Below are positions 13,601 through 25,033 of a stretch of DNA of 64,000 nt, one piece after another (positions within the stretch are counted from its first letter, which is position 1; each line of letters opens with the position of its first letter). The notes below the pieces were generated by a model. The model worked only from the letters and a program-made list of their open reading frames with translations. It made no database searches and was not told the DNA's origin. The DNA is from Dioscorea cayenensis subsp. rotundata. Lineage: Eukaryota > Streptophyta > Magnoliopsida > Dioscoreales > Dioscoreaceae. A program made the translations under genes and the position numbers. Location of the stretch: positions 1,922,001-1,986,000 of the forward strand of contig NC_052472.1 of assembly GCF_009730915.1 (NCBI RefSeq), given 5' to 3'.

Positions 13601-14301
13601 ACTTGGAAGTTCTTTCGCAAGTGTTTCTAACAGCAAATCCCTCCTCACATTCCGAATTTCAATCCCTTCACTGCAATTTTCATAAACTTTGCAAATAGTC
13701 AGTAACTTTCTGTCTTTCTCCATCAGCTATAGTCAAAAGTTTAAGCTTGCATTTTATTAGAGGTATTAAGTTTTTCTCATGATTAGATAAACAACTTACC
13801 TTGGTTTGATTGGTCTTTTAGAAGTAATTGCCCCACTTGATGCAGAATAAATAGCCAATCTGAAGATAAACGAAAGAATACGAAGATGATGAACATATAT
13901 ATATATATATATAACCCATATAAAGTAACAATCTGAGATCAAGATATACAAGTTAATAATCTTAGTTAAGTTGTTACCCTTCCAGTCGAATATGATGCCG
14001 GCGGAGCTCGTCTCCGATGCCAAGTGCATCCAATGCTTTCCAGGCATTTGTCCATGTTGTGAAGGCAAATCCTGCAGCTCTCAAAACCTCTGATGATTCC
14101 AACACCACACTCCTTACTCCTTTCCTGTATATATATATATAAGAACTCCATGAACTCAAGCATATATATATATATATATACATGGTAGGGTTCTAAAGCT
14201 AATGATATATTTCTTTATTGTAATTACCTGTAAAGTCCTAGTGCAGTTGCAAGGCCAGCAAGGCCAGCACCAACAATAACTATATCTTCAATGGCTTCCA
14301 T
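10652..14301 (-). CDS. FAD-dependent monooxygenase, copy 1 (CTF2/monooxygenase 2-like)
   Basis: Six exons: 14228-14301, 13978-14124, 13800-13859, 13505-13670, 11725-11953, 10652-11184. They sum to 1209 nt, giving 402 residues with no internal stop. Three flavoprotein hydroxylase hallmarks are present: GAGLAG at residues 11-16 (Rossmann ADP-binding, followed by a VVLES strand end), GCDG at 153-156, and GDALHPMTP at about 292-300 followed by DLGQGG. These bind FAD in class A aromatic-type monooxygenases, which use NAD(P)H and O2. Plant members of this subfamily are annotated as CTF2 or monooxygenase 1/2, and their substrate is not established. There is no N-terminal extension before the first strand, so a plastid transit peptide is unlikely. 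Intron 5 has a GC donor (11724-11723), intron 4 is long and repetitive (11954-13504), and the C terminus is CGMI, unlike CGKL in the other copies. The start is the first in-frame ATG before the dinucleotide fold. Confidence 0.9.
12099..12372. repeat. 137-bp direct tandem duplication in intron 4 of copy 1
   Basis: Two adjacent units, 12099-12235 and 12236-12372, both begin CGTCACAATG and differ at few positions. The duplication is recent relative to the rest of the intron, which is made of older, degenerate repeats. It is intronic and not coding. Confidence 0.85.
12373..13504. repeat. Degenerate repeat array filling intron 4 of copy 1
   Basis: Recurring blocks contain AACAATCAAGAGATT-like, TTTTCATCCATTTGTTTC-like, TTTTCATCAATTTG-like and GAATAGAGAACAACA-like strings (anchors near 12451, 12720, 12876, 13060, 13295 and 13445), spaced irregularly at roughly 115 to 270 bp. 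The same text fills intron 4 of copies 2 and 3. In copy 4 the intron is only 171 nt and lacks it. Confidence 0.6.
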
Positions 14302-16895
14302 TAAATTAGAAGTTTATAGGTTGATTATAATAAGGGCTGTCATATTGATGCATATATATAAGGTATGAAAGAAGAGTGAGGTCAGTGCTGATGAAGTTGA
14401 TAGAGTTTGTTTTTGTCTTTACTCTCTACATATATCTCTTTTAAAGAGATGCAATTGGTGCCACCAAAAGTCATACTTGATAACATGTGGTCAAGATGCG
14501 CAGCTGTTTATTCTTTCATTTGTACTTAAGGAAAAAAAAAAAAGGTTTAAGACGGCTAAGGTGTGAAGAATTCAAGATGCATTCTTCCTAAACATGAATA
14601 TTTTCAAGTGAAGAAGAAAAACTAGAATCATTATTAAAGTTATAATGAATATTTCCCATTACATAAAAATTGCATTGTGTGAAATTTGAGATTAAATACA
14701 GAAAAAATGCATTTAATTAATTTTTTATCGATAATAAAAAAAAATTGGATATAGTACCATAATTGTGTCTAAAAGGCATTTTTTTTTTATTCAACCTACT
14801 CTTCATGGGAATTTAGAGTATATGGTTAATTTATTTTTTATTTTTTAAATCCTATTGTATTATTTTTTTTAGTTTTATTTTTATTTTAAAATGATATTTT
14901 TGTGTTTTTGTTTCTTAAAAATCTATTTTTTCTTAAGAAAAATATTTGACTTATTGGCCACCATTATGTATATTGTCTATAAATCTCTCATAATTATAAC
15001 TATAATAACCAATATTTTTTTTTTAGTTTCTTAAATTATCAACAGATTTTCTGAGCCACAATATTCAAAGTCTACATAGTAACTTAGATAAAGTGTACAT
15101 ACATTAAAGTATAATATTTAGATTTTTTTTATGCTGTAAAAATTTATTTTTATATATTTTATCAAATAATTTGAGGAAAATTCTTATATACTAATAGTAC
15201 ACATTTTGAAAAAACATATGGCCGACAAAATAGTAATAATACTACCGGTCAGCTGAATGTGGTCTAAATAATACTAAAATGATATTAGGGAGGGGTACAA
15301 ATGGAATAAAAAAATAGTGGTCCTACTTTAACAATTACAATGAATTCAAAAAGTGATAATTAGTCTAAATTTTATAATATCTGCATGTGGTCTAAATAAT
15401 ACTAATAATAGTAATAATATAAATGATATTATAGAGCAGGGGTCAAGCTTCAACCAACTCAAACTCAGTTTGAATAATTGGTGCCAATAATAAAATATAT
15501 ATAAAAACATGTTTATTAATTATATAATATAAAATATAATTATTTAAATTTGATATTTACATCCATATTTTACTCAAATAAACACATACTAACCAACACT
15601 TGTGTAGTCTGGTTGTAAAAGACATGTAACAGTGTATGGGCAAATGCAAGTTCGAAATTTTATGCTCGTAGTAGTGTTCATAGTATTATTATGAAGCCTG
15701 GTATTATTCATGGTAATGTTTAAATAGGTTCTGGTAGACGAGTAGATCTTCTTTGAAAGGGGATTACATTACATGGTATCAAGATTTATTAGCTTGGTAT
15801 GGTTCTTGTATATTTTCTACACATGCACATGGTGGATTTTCATTACTTTATGCAGGGCATGACTGAGTAATAAGTTTTTAGGGGTTGATAAGCTACTGTA
15901 ACTGGTGCATTTTTGTACCTACTTGTCTTTTTACAAACCCTTAAGTGATGGGCACTTGTGACCTATTATTTAAATATATATATATATTAATCAAAAGTAT
16001 ATAATAAAAAATAACTGTAGTTATTCAAGCGTTTAAACACAACATGCATAAGTCAAATTGATCAACTTGGATTAATACTCAAATCAGTGTCATTATCACT
16101 TTCACATCTTTTTTTCTAAATTTTGTGAATTGAGGAAGGATTGTATAAAACTATAATATCACATTAAATTTTATCCCATTCCAATTAGAAATTGCCACTT
16201 GAAGGTTTCTAATCAAATATGATTTCCAAATGACTTAGATGTCAATTTGGCATCACATTATCATCAAGGTCATTCGTTTTTTCATAAACTTCAAATTCAA
16301 ATCCTTATATTCAAACAATTTAAAAAAAAAATATATAAAACCCTATTAAAATTTTGAAAATGTTAAACCCAAATACAAACTCTATGCCAAAAATTCTAAA
16401 ATTCTTAATCTTAAATTTTAGTTTTTACAGGTTTAAATTTAGGGTTTAGATACAGAAAAATTAATTTTCAAAAATAAATAAATAAATAAATGGCAAACAA
16501 AATAAATCAAAATAGACAAGTACAAGTATGAGAGAAAACTATACAATCCACCAAGAGTTTAAAAACAATAAAATAATAAATAATAAATAATAAATAAAAT
16601 ACCACTGTCACTTAGGAAACAATGAACAAAACAACCAACTAGCTGTCAATTAGTGTTACTAAAAGGAGTTGAACTCTGAACTCTCACTCAAAATAAATGA
16701 GTTGCCACCTTTCTGCTATGGAGGTGCAATAAAGGTTTTTAATTTACTAACTTCAGATGTTTTTTTTTTCATTTAAAAATCAAATAAAATTTTATGACAT
16801 GCAATTTTATTTTATGATGATATGTGGTCTCTCACATATATTTAATTTTAACATTGAACTTTCAATTCCATAATTCTAGTGCCTGGTCACAAAAA

Positions 16896-16926
<31 letters not shown>

Positions 16927-17210
16927 TAAAAATAAATAATAAATAATAAATAAATAAAAACTAATGCTAAAATGTCTGATTTAAAAGATTACCTTAGAAA
17001 TTAATATATATATATATATATACATATATATATGTAAATATATATATTGTAGCAAGGAATACACAAAGAAGGTTAATTACTAAACTAGGAAAGACATGCA
17101 AACAAATATATTACATATGAGCAACAACATTCTTTCCTTAAGAACAATTTAAGTATGTCTACTACAACAAAAAGCAAGCCTAGAAAAACCAACCCTAACA
17201 TATCTCTAAA
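14302..17210. other. Intergenic region between monooxygenase copies 1 and 2
   Basis: The first part (about 14640-15000) resembles the sequence upstream of copies 2 and 3 (for example around 30530-30720 and 45190-45390), so the duplicated unit includes promoter-side DNA. The left flank of the copy 2 block begins near 16676, where similarity to 34520 onward starts. Simple repeats occur: AAAAT at 16892-16936 and TA tracts near 15974 and 17004-17047. No gene is seen. Confidence 0.5.
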
Positions 17211-20200
17211 TTAAAGCTTTCCACAATCATAATATGTCTTCTTAATCAAAGTCCTAGCCATAATTCCAACCAACATCTTCTCTGTCAGAAATCTTGTGAA
17301 TGCATTATCACTTTGTTGAATCCTTCCAAATACATAAGAAGTGAAAATAAGATCAAAGCCCCTCCATTTTCTTTCTGCAACATAATTCTCCAACCCTGAT
17401 TTAAGTCTAACACACTCATCTTCTTTTGCATCTTCATTGTCATTTTCCTTCAAAGCTTCAGCCAAGCATCTCGCAAGCACGACGGCGTCCTCTAATGCCG
17501 CACAACCTCCTTGGCCTAGATCGGGTGTCATCGGATGCAATGCATCGCCGGCCACGGTAACATTTCCTTTACATATGTTCCTCCAAAGGAGCTCCGATGG
17601 CCACCGGAATTTTAGTGGGAAGGATACCAAATCACCCATGTCGCTCTTTTCGATAACTTGTATGAAATTTTGCGACACATTTGCTTCTTGCATTTTGGTT
17701 ATCACAAATTGCCTCATCTTTGTCACATCCTTCTCCATTTCCTTGTCTAACAAATCAAGAGAAGGAAAAAAAGTGTTTTGTCTAGTTATGTTTTGAATCT
17801 TATTATGAACATACAATGGGTTAAACTAACTTTGGTTTTTGTACTATGATGCAATGTTCTTGTATGATGATAAGTAAAAGAAAAAAAAAAATCAAAATTG
17901 TGAAAACAACCACCAGTAAAAAGGAGAAGATGATTCCATTATGTTAGAAATTAAGTACACTGGTGGCGGCTTAATTTGCCAAAGTCATTACATAATAATA
18001 AAACAGAGCCATATCACTTAAATTCTCTGGATATATAGATTCATACAAAATTTGATTCATAAACTCTAATAGTTCTAATTCATGTATTTCTATTTTCTTT
18101 TTATTCGATTTAATCTTGAAACATGATATCTTCTCTTTTGTGGCACATAGATTGTCAATAGAAATGATAATTTTTTTTTTATTAACACAGAATGTGTCTA
18201 GTTGAAGAAAAGAAAAGAAAAATGAAAGTTTGCAAATCAAATCAAACATTTTAAAGTAGAGAAACGAAAAAATAAACACCATGCCTTGTTTGTATGTCCA
18301 TAGATAAATATGTAGAGTGAAACTTGCCTTTTGATGATGAAGACCAAGTGAAGTACCAATACATGCTTTTCTCATCGCAAGGCATTATGCCAGCCCGGAA
18401 ACCTTGTCCAAAGAATTGAACAAACTCAGAGTTGAACCCATGGCCATCAGGAAACTCAGAAAAACCTCTAGTTGCTGACCGGCCGGCAAATGATGGCTTC
18501 TTCAGTCCTAACCATTCAGCTACTACCGAGTTCACTCCGTCGCAGCCGATCAGTACCTGTTAATTACCAACAGAAAGAAAGACGATGATTTATGTTCTTA
18601 GTAACTAGAAATCATAATAAAATAATTGCAAGACAGCGACTTTAAAGTTTTCTCTTCATTTCTTCTTGTTTTTTTATGTATTGATATCAGAGTTGTTGCT
18701 AATTTTTCATTCATTTGTGTCACTGATATTGATATTTTGGTACCATAAATTTGATCATTTTGGTTTCCGAGTTTCATAGTTTTGAGTAGTGAATAGAGAA
18801 CAACAGAAATGATGGGAAGACAACATCAGAGGTAAATTTATATAAAAATACACTGAAACAATCAAGAGATTAATATAACTTCTAGCTCCTTTTTGTTTCA
18901 TTCCTATTGATATTTACATTCCTTGATTCTCATCAATTAGTTTTCCTTACTGGATTTCGGCCTATTATCGATTAGATTTACTGATACTACCATGCAGTAC
19001 CATAGTCATAGAACTAAACAACCAACAAATTATAAACCTCATCCCAAATAGTTTTACTGATACTGGTATTCAGATAACTTATCTTGTATATATCAATTAG
19101 AACTCATGTTAGACATATGTCCATACCGTAGTTTTCATTATGGACTAAAGTACAGCAAAGATGAAAAGACAACAATTAATGACAGAGATATGCTATATAC
19201 AAATGTAATGAAACAACAAAGAGATTTCTAATTTTTCATCTGTTAGTTTCATTAATGCCAATATTTAAATGCCTCAGTTTTCACTATTTTGCTTTTCTGT
19301 CAGATTTGTGCATACCATATATAGGTTTCAGTTGTGAATTGAAAACAACAAAATAAGCGATAAATTCTTAACTTTTCATTGATTTCTTTTACCTTATTTT
19401 CATCAATTATTTTCATTGTTAGATATATAAGATCAGAGGTGAACTCTATCTACACAAACATACAGAAATAATCAAGAGATTGCAAACATATAGTTCATTA
19501 ATTTTACTGATTCTTCTCATATGCATATACTTTCTCTTCTCATCAATTTATGTTTTGTATGGAATATTGCATAACCACAAACAAATACACCGGATTATCA
19601 TAGTAGGATCAGTAACTTTTCATTCATTGATTCTTATCGATAATTAGAAATCACATTACCTTAGTCCTCAATGTCGAGCCATTTGCTAAATGTAAGACTT
19701 TCAAGTTCCCGGATTCCTCGATTAATACAACCTTTGATGAGTAACGAATTGTACCACTTGGAAGCTCCTTTGCAAGTGTTTCTAACAGCAAATCTCTCCT
19801 CACACACCGCATTTCAGGCCCTTCACTGCAATTCTCAGAAATTTTGCATGTTTACAGTATATTGTCGACAATTTAACATCGGCTTGGATTACAAGTAGGT
19901 AGTTAGATTTTGCGTAAATCCAAGTTATATTTTGCACTAGTGAGTCATTATAGTCCCATGTTTAGGATTGGGAGGTCACATCTCTTGTAAATATTGATTT
20001 GTTCACTTTATCGAACAAAAAAACAACTGATTTATCACAAAATGACAGCTTGATTTATAACCAACTACAAAAATAACCACATTTTTTGTTTATTTCTTTT
20101 GAAACAAAGTGGTTGACAAACAACTCACCTTGTTTTGAATGGTATTTGGAAAGTAATTGCTCCAGCAGATGCAGAATATATACCCAATCTGAAGATAAAA

Positions 20201-20651
20201 TTTTTTAAAATATATATATATATATATATAAACAAAGATGATCAATAGACACACACATATATTATATATACAAGATAATAATCTAAATTAGTTTTAGCAA
20301 TTACCCTTCAAGCCGGAGATGATGCTGCCGGAGCTCGCCGGCGATGCCAAGAGCTTCCAAAGCTTTCCAAGCATTTGTCCATGTTGAGAAGGCAAATCCT
20401 GCAGCTCTCAACGCTTCTGATGATTCCAACACTACACTCTTCACTCCTTTCCTGTATATATTTATATATATATATGAACATCATGAATTCAACCAACATA
20501 TATAGACATATATGGATATATATTATGTACAATTGAAAAAGTAATTATATATTTCTTCATTGGAATTAATTAATTACCTGTGGAGTCCTAGTGCAGTGGC
20601 AAGGCCACAAAGACCAGCACCAATAATGACAACATCTTCAATGGTTTCCAT
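17211..20651 (-). CDS. FAD-dependent monooxygenase, copy 2 (CTF2/monooxygenase 2-like)
   Basis: Exons: 20578-20651, 20305-20451, 20129-20188, 19660-19825, 18328-18556, 17211-17746. They total 1212 nt, 403 residues, with no stop. It keeps GAGLCG at residues 11-16, GCDG in exon 5 and [15 protein letters not shown] in exon 6, so FAD binding should be intact. Its exon 1 to 5 lengths equal those of the other copies. Intron 5 (17747-18327) has a GC donor and introns 1 to 3 are short (126, 116 and 303 nt). It is closest to copy 3: both read GLGIY in exon 3, [13 protein letters not shown] in exon 4 and end TYYDCGKL. The start ATG, GAA-ACC-ATT context, is in the same place as in copies 1, 3 and 4. Substrate is unknown. 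The upstream side is interrupted by a Mutator-like element only about 170 bp from the ATG, which could affect its promoter (inference). Confidence 0.9.
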
Positions 20652-21754
20652 GGAATTAGAAAAAGCTTTGTTGGGGCTTGAATTAGAAGTTTATTAATCA
20701 GATGAGAACTGAGAAGAAGGGTTTCCAGACTGATGTATGAAGATAAATTAGTAAAGGACTCATGAGTCAATGGAAAAATTTGACTATCAAAGCCAGTATA
20801 AAACTATTATTATTATTAGTGAAAATTGCCAAAAAAACACCCTAAGTTTCCAATATTTTCAAAAACACCCTCTTAATTTGAGAATTCTTAAAAACCCCTT
20901 TTTTTTAAATTCAATGTTTTCCAACCCCCAAAGCATGTAACGGTGGTTAACAGAGTGATTTTTATGGACAAAATTGCCCGCGCATGGGAAGTCGTGGCAC
21001 TGCAATCATTTCGGCGGTTTAAGAGAAAGTGGCGTTAGGGTAATCCCAAGAGAGGACTTTAGTGGAGCCGTATACTTGTTTTTTCTCAACTCGCCTCTTC
21101 AGCTTTTCCCTTTCCGAAGTTGTCTCTACTGGAACATCCTCTACAATTTTAGCTTTTTTTTTTCCACCGGTGTCTCGAAGGAGAAGTCTCGCGCAAGTAT
21201 TCGGCATTTTATCAATATGCAATCTAAGGTATTGAAGAAGTTGTGATTATGGGTTTATGTTAACTATTCTGTTACAACAAAAGATTTTTCGGTTTTGTTT
21301 TATGGTTATGTTTTTATCGGAAGACATTGAAGCCTGCAGAGGGATTTATCGGTTGGGGTTTTGTTAGTCTGCAGGGAGATTTCTCGGCTAGGGTTTTGTT
21401 TTGTTTTACATTTTCTTCTGTGTAGACAATCGAAATAGTTTTCGATTGTTATGATTTGTGTAATGTTTATAATGTACGTTTCCCTTTTTCATTTGATATG
21501 TTTGAAGTTTTACAAATGAGGTCTCCGTTTAAGAAATGAGTTTTGGTTTAAAAAAATATGTCTCCATTTAAATATTATTGTCTTTGTTTAAGAAATGAGG
21601 TCTATGTTTAATAAGTGTTATCTCTGTTTAAAAATTGACAGGTTACCGTTTAACTTTTATTTCTAGCTTAAAAAATTATGAATACTGGTGAATGTGTTGT
21701 TATTGTCGCATGCTAGTGATTATGGCGGCTAACCTAGTTAATGGGTGATGCTAC

Positions 21755-22328
21755 TTGACACCGGTAGTGGAGACCTTGGCTGAATTGAAAGTTCACATGA
21801 TCCCTCGACACTGGGAGATCATCCGAAGGACATCGTTTGCAACACTTATTGAGTTGGAAGCTGTATTCCAAGAGCGGACCCTTCTTGATTCTCTGTTGCA
21901 AAGGTATGATGGCCGCACCAATAAATTCAGGATCAGGGGAAGTCTGCTAAGTTTTAGGCCTGAAGATGTGGCCCTCGTTCTTGGTCTGCGTTGAGATGGA
22001 GATGCAGTCGTGTTTCAGAAGAAGAAAACACGCTCAGCTTTCTAAGGGAGGTATTTATCAAAAACCTACGAGAGACACAGAGACTCCATCAAGAGAACTC
22101 TTGAGAAACTTGTTCGACAGAGGAGAGAAGAAGACAATTTTGTCAAACTCATGATGATGTATCTCATGAGTACAATCTTCTTCCCAAATACCTCATGCTC
22201 GGTTCCGAACTGGATCGTTGATTATGTCGATGATCTACCTGGCATGGGGCGATACGCATGGCGCGCAGGCGACGCACAAGTAGCTTATGGAAGACATTCC
22301 ACAAGCAGCCACTCTAGTGTAAACTAGA
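21755..22328 (+). pseudogene. Plant mobile domain (PMD) protein fragment, decayed
   Basis: One frame from 21755 reads a helical N-terminal part (HMIPRHWEIIRR), then LLDSLLQRYDGRTNKFRIRG and EDVALVLGLR, and after the stops EEDNFVKLMMMYLM, FPNTSCSVP and DDLPGMGRYAWRAG. This order (a short helical start, an F/H-x-F strand before EDVA-LLGL, then a helical core and a final YAW or YNWG motif) is that of the plant mobile domain family, which is frequent in plant transposons and in the MAIN/MAIL proteins. The frame is broken by TGA after GLR (21992) and by a TAA about 50 nt later, and ends at a stop near 22328. It is therefore not functional as read. The second stop may reflect frameshifts instead. 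Family assignment is from motif memory. Confidence 0.55.
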
Positions 22329-22631
22329 TACGCGGGGAAGAAGACCAACACAGGGATACTATAAACTTGCCATCTGCCACCTGCCAACACTTTAGTTTAA
22401 ACGTAAAAGATAAATATTTTAAGCAGAGACATAAAATGTTTAAATGATAAATTAAAATTTTAAACAGTAATTTAAATAGTTAAATACTAACAAATAAATT
22501 AAACGAAGAAGACAATGTTTAAATGGAAACGTAATGTATTTAAACGGAGATGGGAAAAGTTAAACAATAATGAACGTATATAACTAGATAAACATAAAAG
22601 AGAAGAATCTCACAACGAGAAAAACTCGTTT

Positions 22632-22820
22632 TCAGTAGGATTCGACAATGGCACATTGTCTGTCTCGACAAGATCGACAATAGCACATCCGCTGGAAGTC
22701 AACCTCCTTTTCTATTAGACAAATCGTTTTATATCCATCGGGTGTGATAAACTTCACCCTGACACGGGAAACATCGAGACCCCATCGCTCACGTATCTCA
22801 GCTGAGCTAACACCGATTCC
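22632..22820 (-). pseudogene. PB1-like N-terminal fragment of a Mutator-type transposase
   Basis: The - strand frame contains VRVKFITPDGYKTICLIEKE followed by VDFQRMCY. The pattern 'V-x-V-K-x-P-x-x-x-K-T-L/I ... D-x-D-x-x-x-M' is that of the PB1-like domain at the start of many plant Mutator transposases. Only about 60 residues survive and the frame then ends in TGA. Its position just inside the right terminus, reading inward, is where a transposase gene would start. No DDE catalytic core is present, so the element would be non-autonomous. Confidence 0.4.
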
Positions 22821-23212
22821 CAAGAAGTCACTGCCGTGAACATTAGCACTCGAATCGAAGAAATTCTCTCCTTATCAAGAAACCGGCAGAATTCAAATCG
22901 AACAAACCAATTAAGGAGAAGAAGAAAAAGAAGAAGATGTGATGAGCCTTCTAAACTTTGTTTGACAAAAAGCAAGCGTAAAAGGCATGCAAAATTGTAT
23001 GTATAAAGGTTGGACATGATGTGATTGGGCGGTTTTTTCCCGCTATTTTCAAGGGCAAAAATGAAATTTCATAACATGGACCCATTTGAAGTGAACGGTA
23101 GGGGGTAAAAGGGAAGTTGAACAATAACGGAAGGGTTATCCGGGGTTTGCCAAAGTTGGAGGGACTATTTGGGAATATTTGAAATTCACGAGGGATAAAT
23201 AGTAATTTTCCC

Positions 23213-23834
23213 TTATTATTATTATTATTATTATTATAAAACTGTATTTTTATTTTTCTCCTTAGTATGGGGCTCACCCCATCAGCAACGGATGAGGTTT
23301 ACCGTATTTATTTTTATTTCCCAATTTTAGTAAGGGTTAATGATAAAAAAATAAAAAAATTAGATAATATAAACTCTATATCAATGGCAGGGTCAAGTGG
23401 CGTGCAACTTTTTGAGGGGTCAGATAAGGCGTCCGAGGTTCTTGAATTGAAAGTTTTGGTCACATGTTGGGAGGTTGTTGAAACATGGGAGGAAGAGATA
23501 TTGGTGGCTCCCATGAATGGGTTTGTTGGGCTTTATTTTGGAGTGGTCCTGGTACCAATTGGGGGATATTTCTCTGATCAGACTGAAGACCCTCTTGTGG
23601 TATGTGATGTGGGCAACTTTGTGCGTCATGATGGTACTCTTGTTTCTAAAGTAAGTGAGAAGAGGCTTACATTGAGTGATGGGCCAGATTTGCCTAGTGG
23701 GTTGGGGATGGGCACCTCTATGTGTACCATCCAACGCAATTTGGATTATATTGGTCGTCGCTTGGAGATGGTTAGTGGGGCACCCACATTGGTAGAAACC
23801 GCATATCACTTCACACTTTGCCATTCTTCTTTAA
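23213..23834. other. Segment between Mutator element A and the Tourist MITE
   Basis: After the ATT microsatellite, the strings ATAAAACTGTATTTTTATTTTTC and onward resemble the DNA upstream of copy 3 (near 40520-40560), so this resumes the ancestral upstream block. The remainder is occupied by an unexplained open frame described separately. Confidence 0.4.
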
Positions 23835-23887
23835 GGGCTTGTTTGGATGGGCCAGAATTATGGCATAATCTGTATAATATGCCATAA
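23267..23887 (+). CDS. Unrecognised open frame of 206 codons
   Basis: I do not recognise this protein. The frame is 206 codons, starts at ATG 23267 (a second ATG, SMAGSSGVQLF, at about 23381 starts a more protein-like part), and has mixed, non-repetitive composition with stretches such as LVTCWEVVETWEEEIL and RLTLSDGPDLPSGLG. No membrane segment or catalytic motif is evident. The last 17 codons run into the terminus of the Tourist MITE at 23835, so the native 3' end is lost or this is a truncated exon or gene fragment. It lies between two transposons in the disrupted upstream block of copy 2 and has no counterpart upstream of copy 3, which suggests inserted cargo. It may equally be chance. 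Confidence 0.2.
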   Translation: MGLTPSATDEVYRIYFYFPILVRVNDKKIKKLDNINSISMAGSSGVQLFEGSDKASEVLELKVLVTCWEVVETWEEEILVAPMNGFVGLYFGVVLVPIGGYFSDQTEDPLVVCDVGNFVRHDGTLVSKVSEKRLTLSDGPDLPSGLGMGTSMCTIQRNLDYIGRRLEMVSGAPTLVETAYHFTLCHSSLRACLDGPELWHNLYNMP

Positions 23888-24499
23888 TTTAATATTTTCT
23901 GAGAATTATGCCATATTGGCTGTTTGGGTACTTATTTTAGAGTTTAAAATTATGGCATAATATAGGCATTATGGCATAAAAAAATATTCCACTCCTAGTG
24001 GAATATTTTTTTATTGTAAAAAGTCTTTCTCTTTTGATCTAGCAACCAACTACCAGTCCACCGGTGGCTCGGCCAGCCTCCGGCCGGCGGTCCAACCGGC
24101 CTCCGGCGACCGGTCATCGGTCCACCGACGGTCGGATCACCTGTCCACCGGCCTCCGGTGACACATCGGTGATCCACCGGTGGTCCAACAGGCTTCCAGC
24201 AACTGGTCACCGGTCCACCGGTCTCCGGTGACACGCCGGCGATACACTAGTGGTCTGCCCGGATAGCCTTTGGTGACACACCAGCGATCCACCAGTGCTC
24301 CAGCTGACCTCCGATGACCGACCACAGGTCCATTGGTGGTCTAGTTGCCGATCGGTCGATCTCCATAATTTTTTTTATTTTGTTAACCAAACACTCATTA
24401 TGTAAGAATAAAATATGCTATAATTTCTGTAATAATCACTTGCACTTCCTACATAATAAAATTATGCAATATTTTTTTATTTTGCAGCCAAACAGGCCC
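23835..24499. mobile_element. Tourist-type (PIF/Harbinger) MITE
   Basis: The left end GGGCTTGTTTGG and right end CCAAACAGGCCC form a 12-bp inverted repeat with one mismatch. Each is flanked by TAA (23832-23834 and 24500-24502). A GGGCCTGTTTGG-like terminus with a TWA duplication is the signature of PIF/Harbinger MITEs. It is 665 bp long, non-coding, with subterminal repeats of ATTATGGCATAAT-like text and a GC-rich minisatellite in its centre. Confidence 0.85.
24040..24365. repeat. GC-rich minisatellite inside the Tourist MITE
   Basis: Degenerate tandem units rich in CACCGGT, CCTCCGG and GATCCACC strings make a GC-rich core of about 325 bp inside an otherwise AT-rich element. The open frames on both strands here are products of the repeat, not genes. 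Confidence 0.7.
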
Positions 24500-24502
24500 T
24501 AA

Positions 24503-24770
24503 AGAGAGATGAAATATTATTTTAAAAACTTATTGGGTATTTAAAAAATATTTGTGGCCTAAGACATCTTTAAAACTTTGCCTAGGAGCTCTCTGTCCTT
24601 ACTACTTAACTGGCAACAGCATATCAAGATTAGATGTGTGAGGTGACCACGAAGCCAATTATTCTCTGGTCTTTTACTTAAAAAGTTCCCAACTTAGAAA
24701 GAAAAAGTAGACATACATTTCTTTAGATATTATTATATAAAATGCTAGGTTATCTTTATCTTAATAAAAG
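24503..24770. other. Remnant of the ancestral block upstream of copy 2
   Basis: The text around 24528-24635 (TTATTGGGTATTT, ATTTGTGGCCTA, then GAGCTCTCTG and CAACAGCATATCAAGAT) matches 41003-41035 and 41287-41338 upstream of copy 3. This is homologous flanking DNA left between insertions. Confidence 0.65.
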
Positions 24771-25033
24771 TAGAGAGGGGCACAGATCGGTTAACCAGGC
24801 CTGACGGACCCAACCCGCCGGGTCCGATTCACTGGACGACGGACCAGGAATCGTCCCGTGCTACAGGATAGACCCGCCGGGCCTGGTTGACCCGGCAGAA
24901 TTTCCAGGTCCTGCTCAACACAGAACTCGCCGGGTCTGGGCCAGGCTCGACTGGTTTTTACATTATTATTGTTATTATATTAAATGATAGTTTATTATTA
25001 AATTCAAAATTTAAAAAATTGGTGTGATGGAAG

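Larger units (their letters stand above)
20819..23212. mobile_element. Mutator-like element A
   Basis: The left end GTGAAAATTGCC and right end AATTTTCCC belong to the same terminal family as the elements at 26895-30051 and 47099-48950. The terminal text recurs in all three: CACCCT, a Lys-like AAAACCCC run, AACGG, and near the right end a GGTAAA or GGATAAA motif before AATTTTCCC. The flanks read TTATTATTA on both sides (20810-20818 and 23213-23221). That is the 9-bp target duplication expected of Mutator elements, although it lies in an ATT microsatellite. It carries a decayed plant mobile domain frame on + and a PB1-like fragment on -. GTTTAA-type repeats lie on both sides (21525-21660 direct, 22390-22600 in inverse orientation). 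It inserted about 170 bp upstream of monooxygenase copy 2. Confidence 0.7.

Noticed and set aside
15600-15960. Possible SINE with GTTCGAAAT
   Set aside because: The B-box match is poor, no A box, tail or duplication is seen, so I do not list it.
17971-18375. 134-codon - strand frame
   Set aside because: It reads from exon 5 of copy 2 into intron 5 in a wrong frame; the intron sequence is AT-rich and diverges in copy 3 with stops.
23995-24502. Small frames rich in Gly, Pro and Arg on both strands
   Set aside because: They follow the minisatellite periodicity inside the Tourist MITE.
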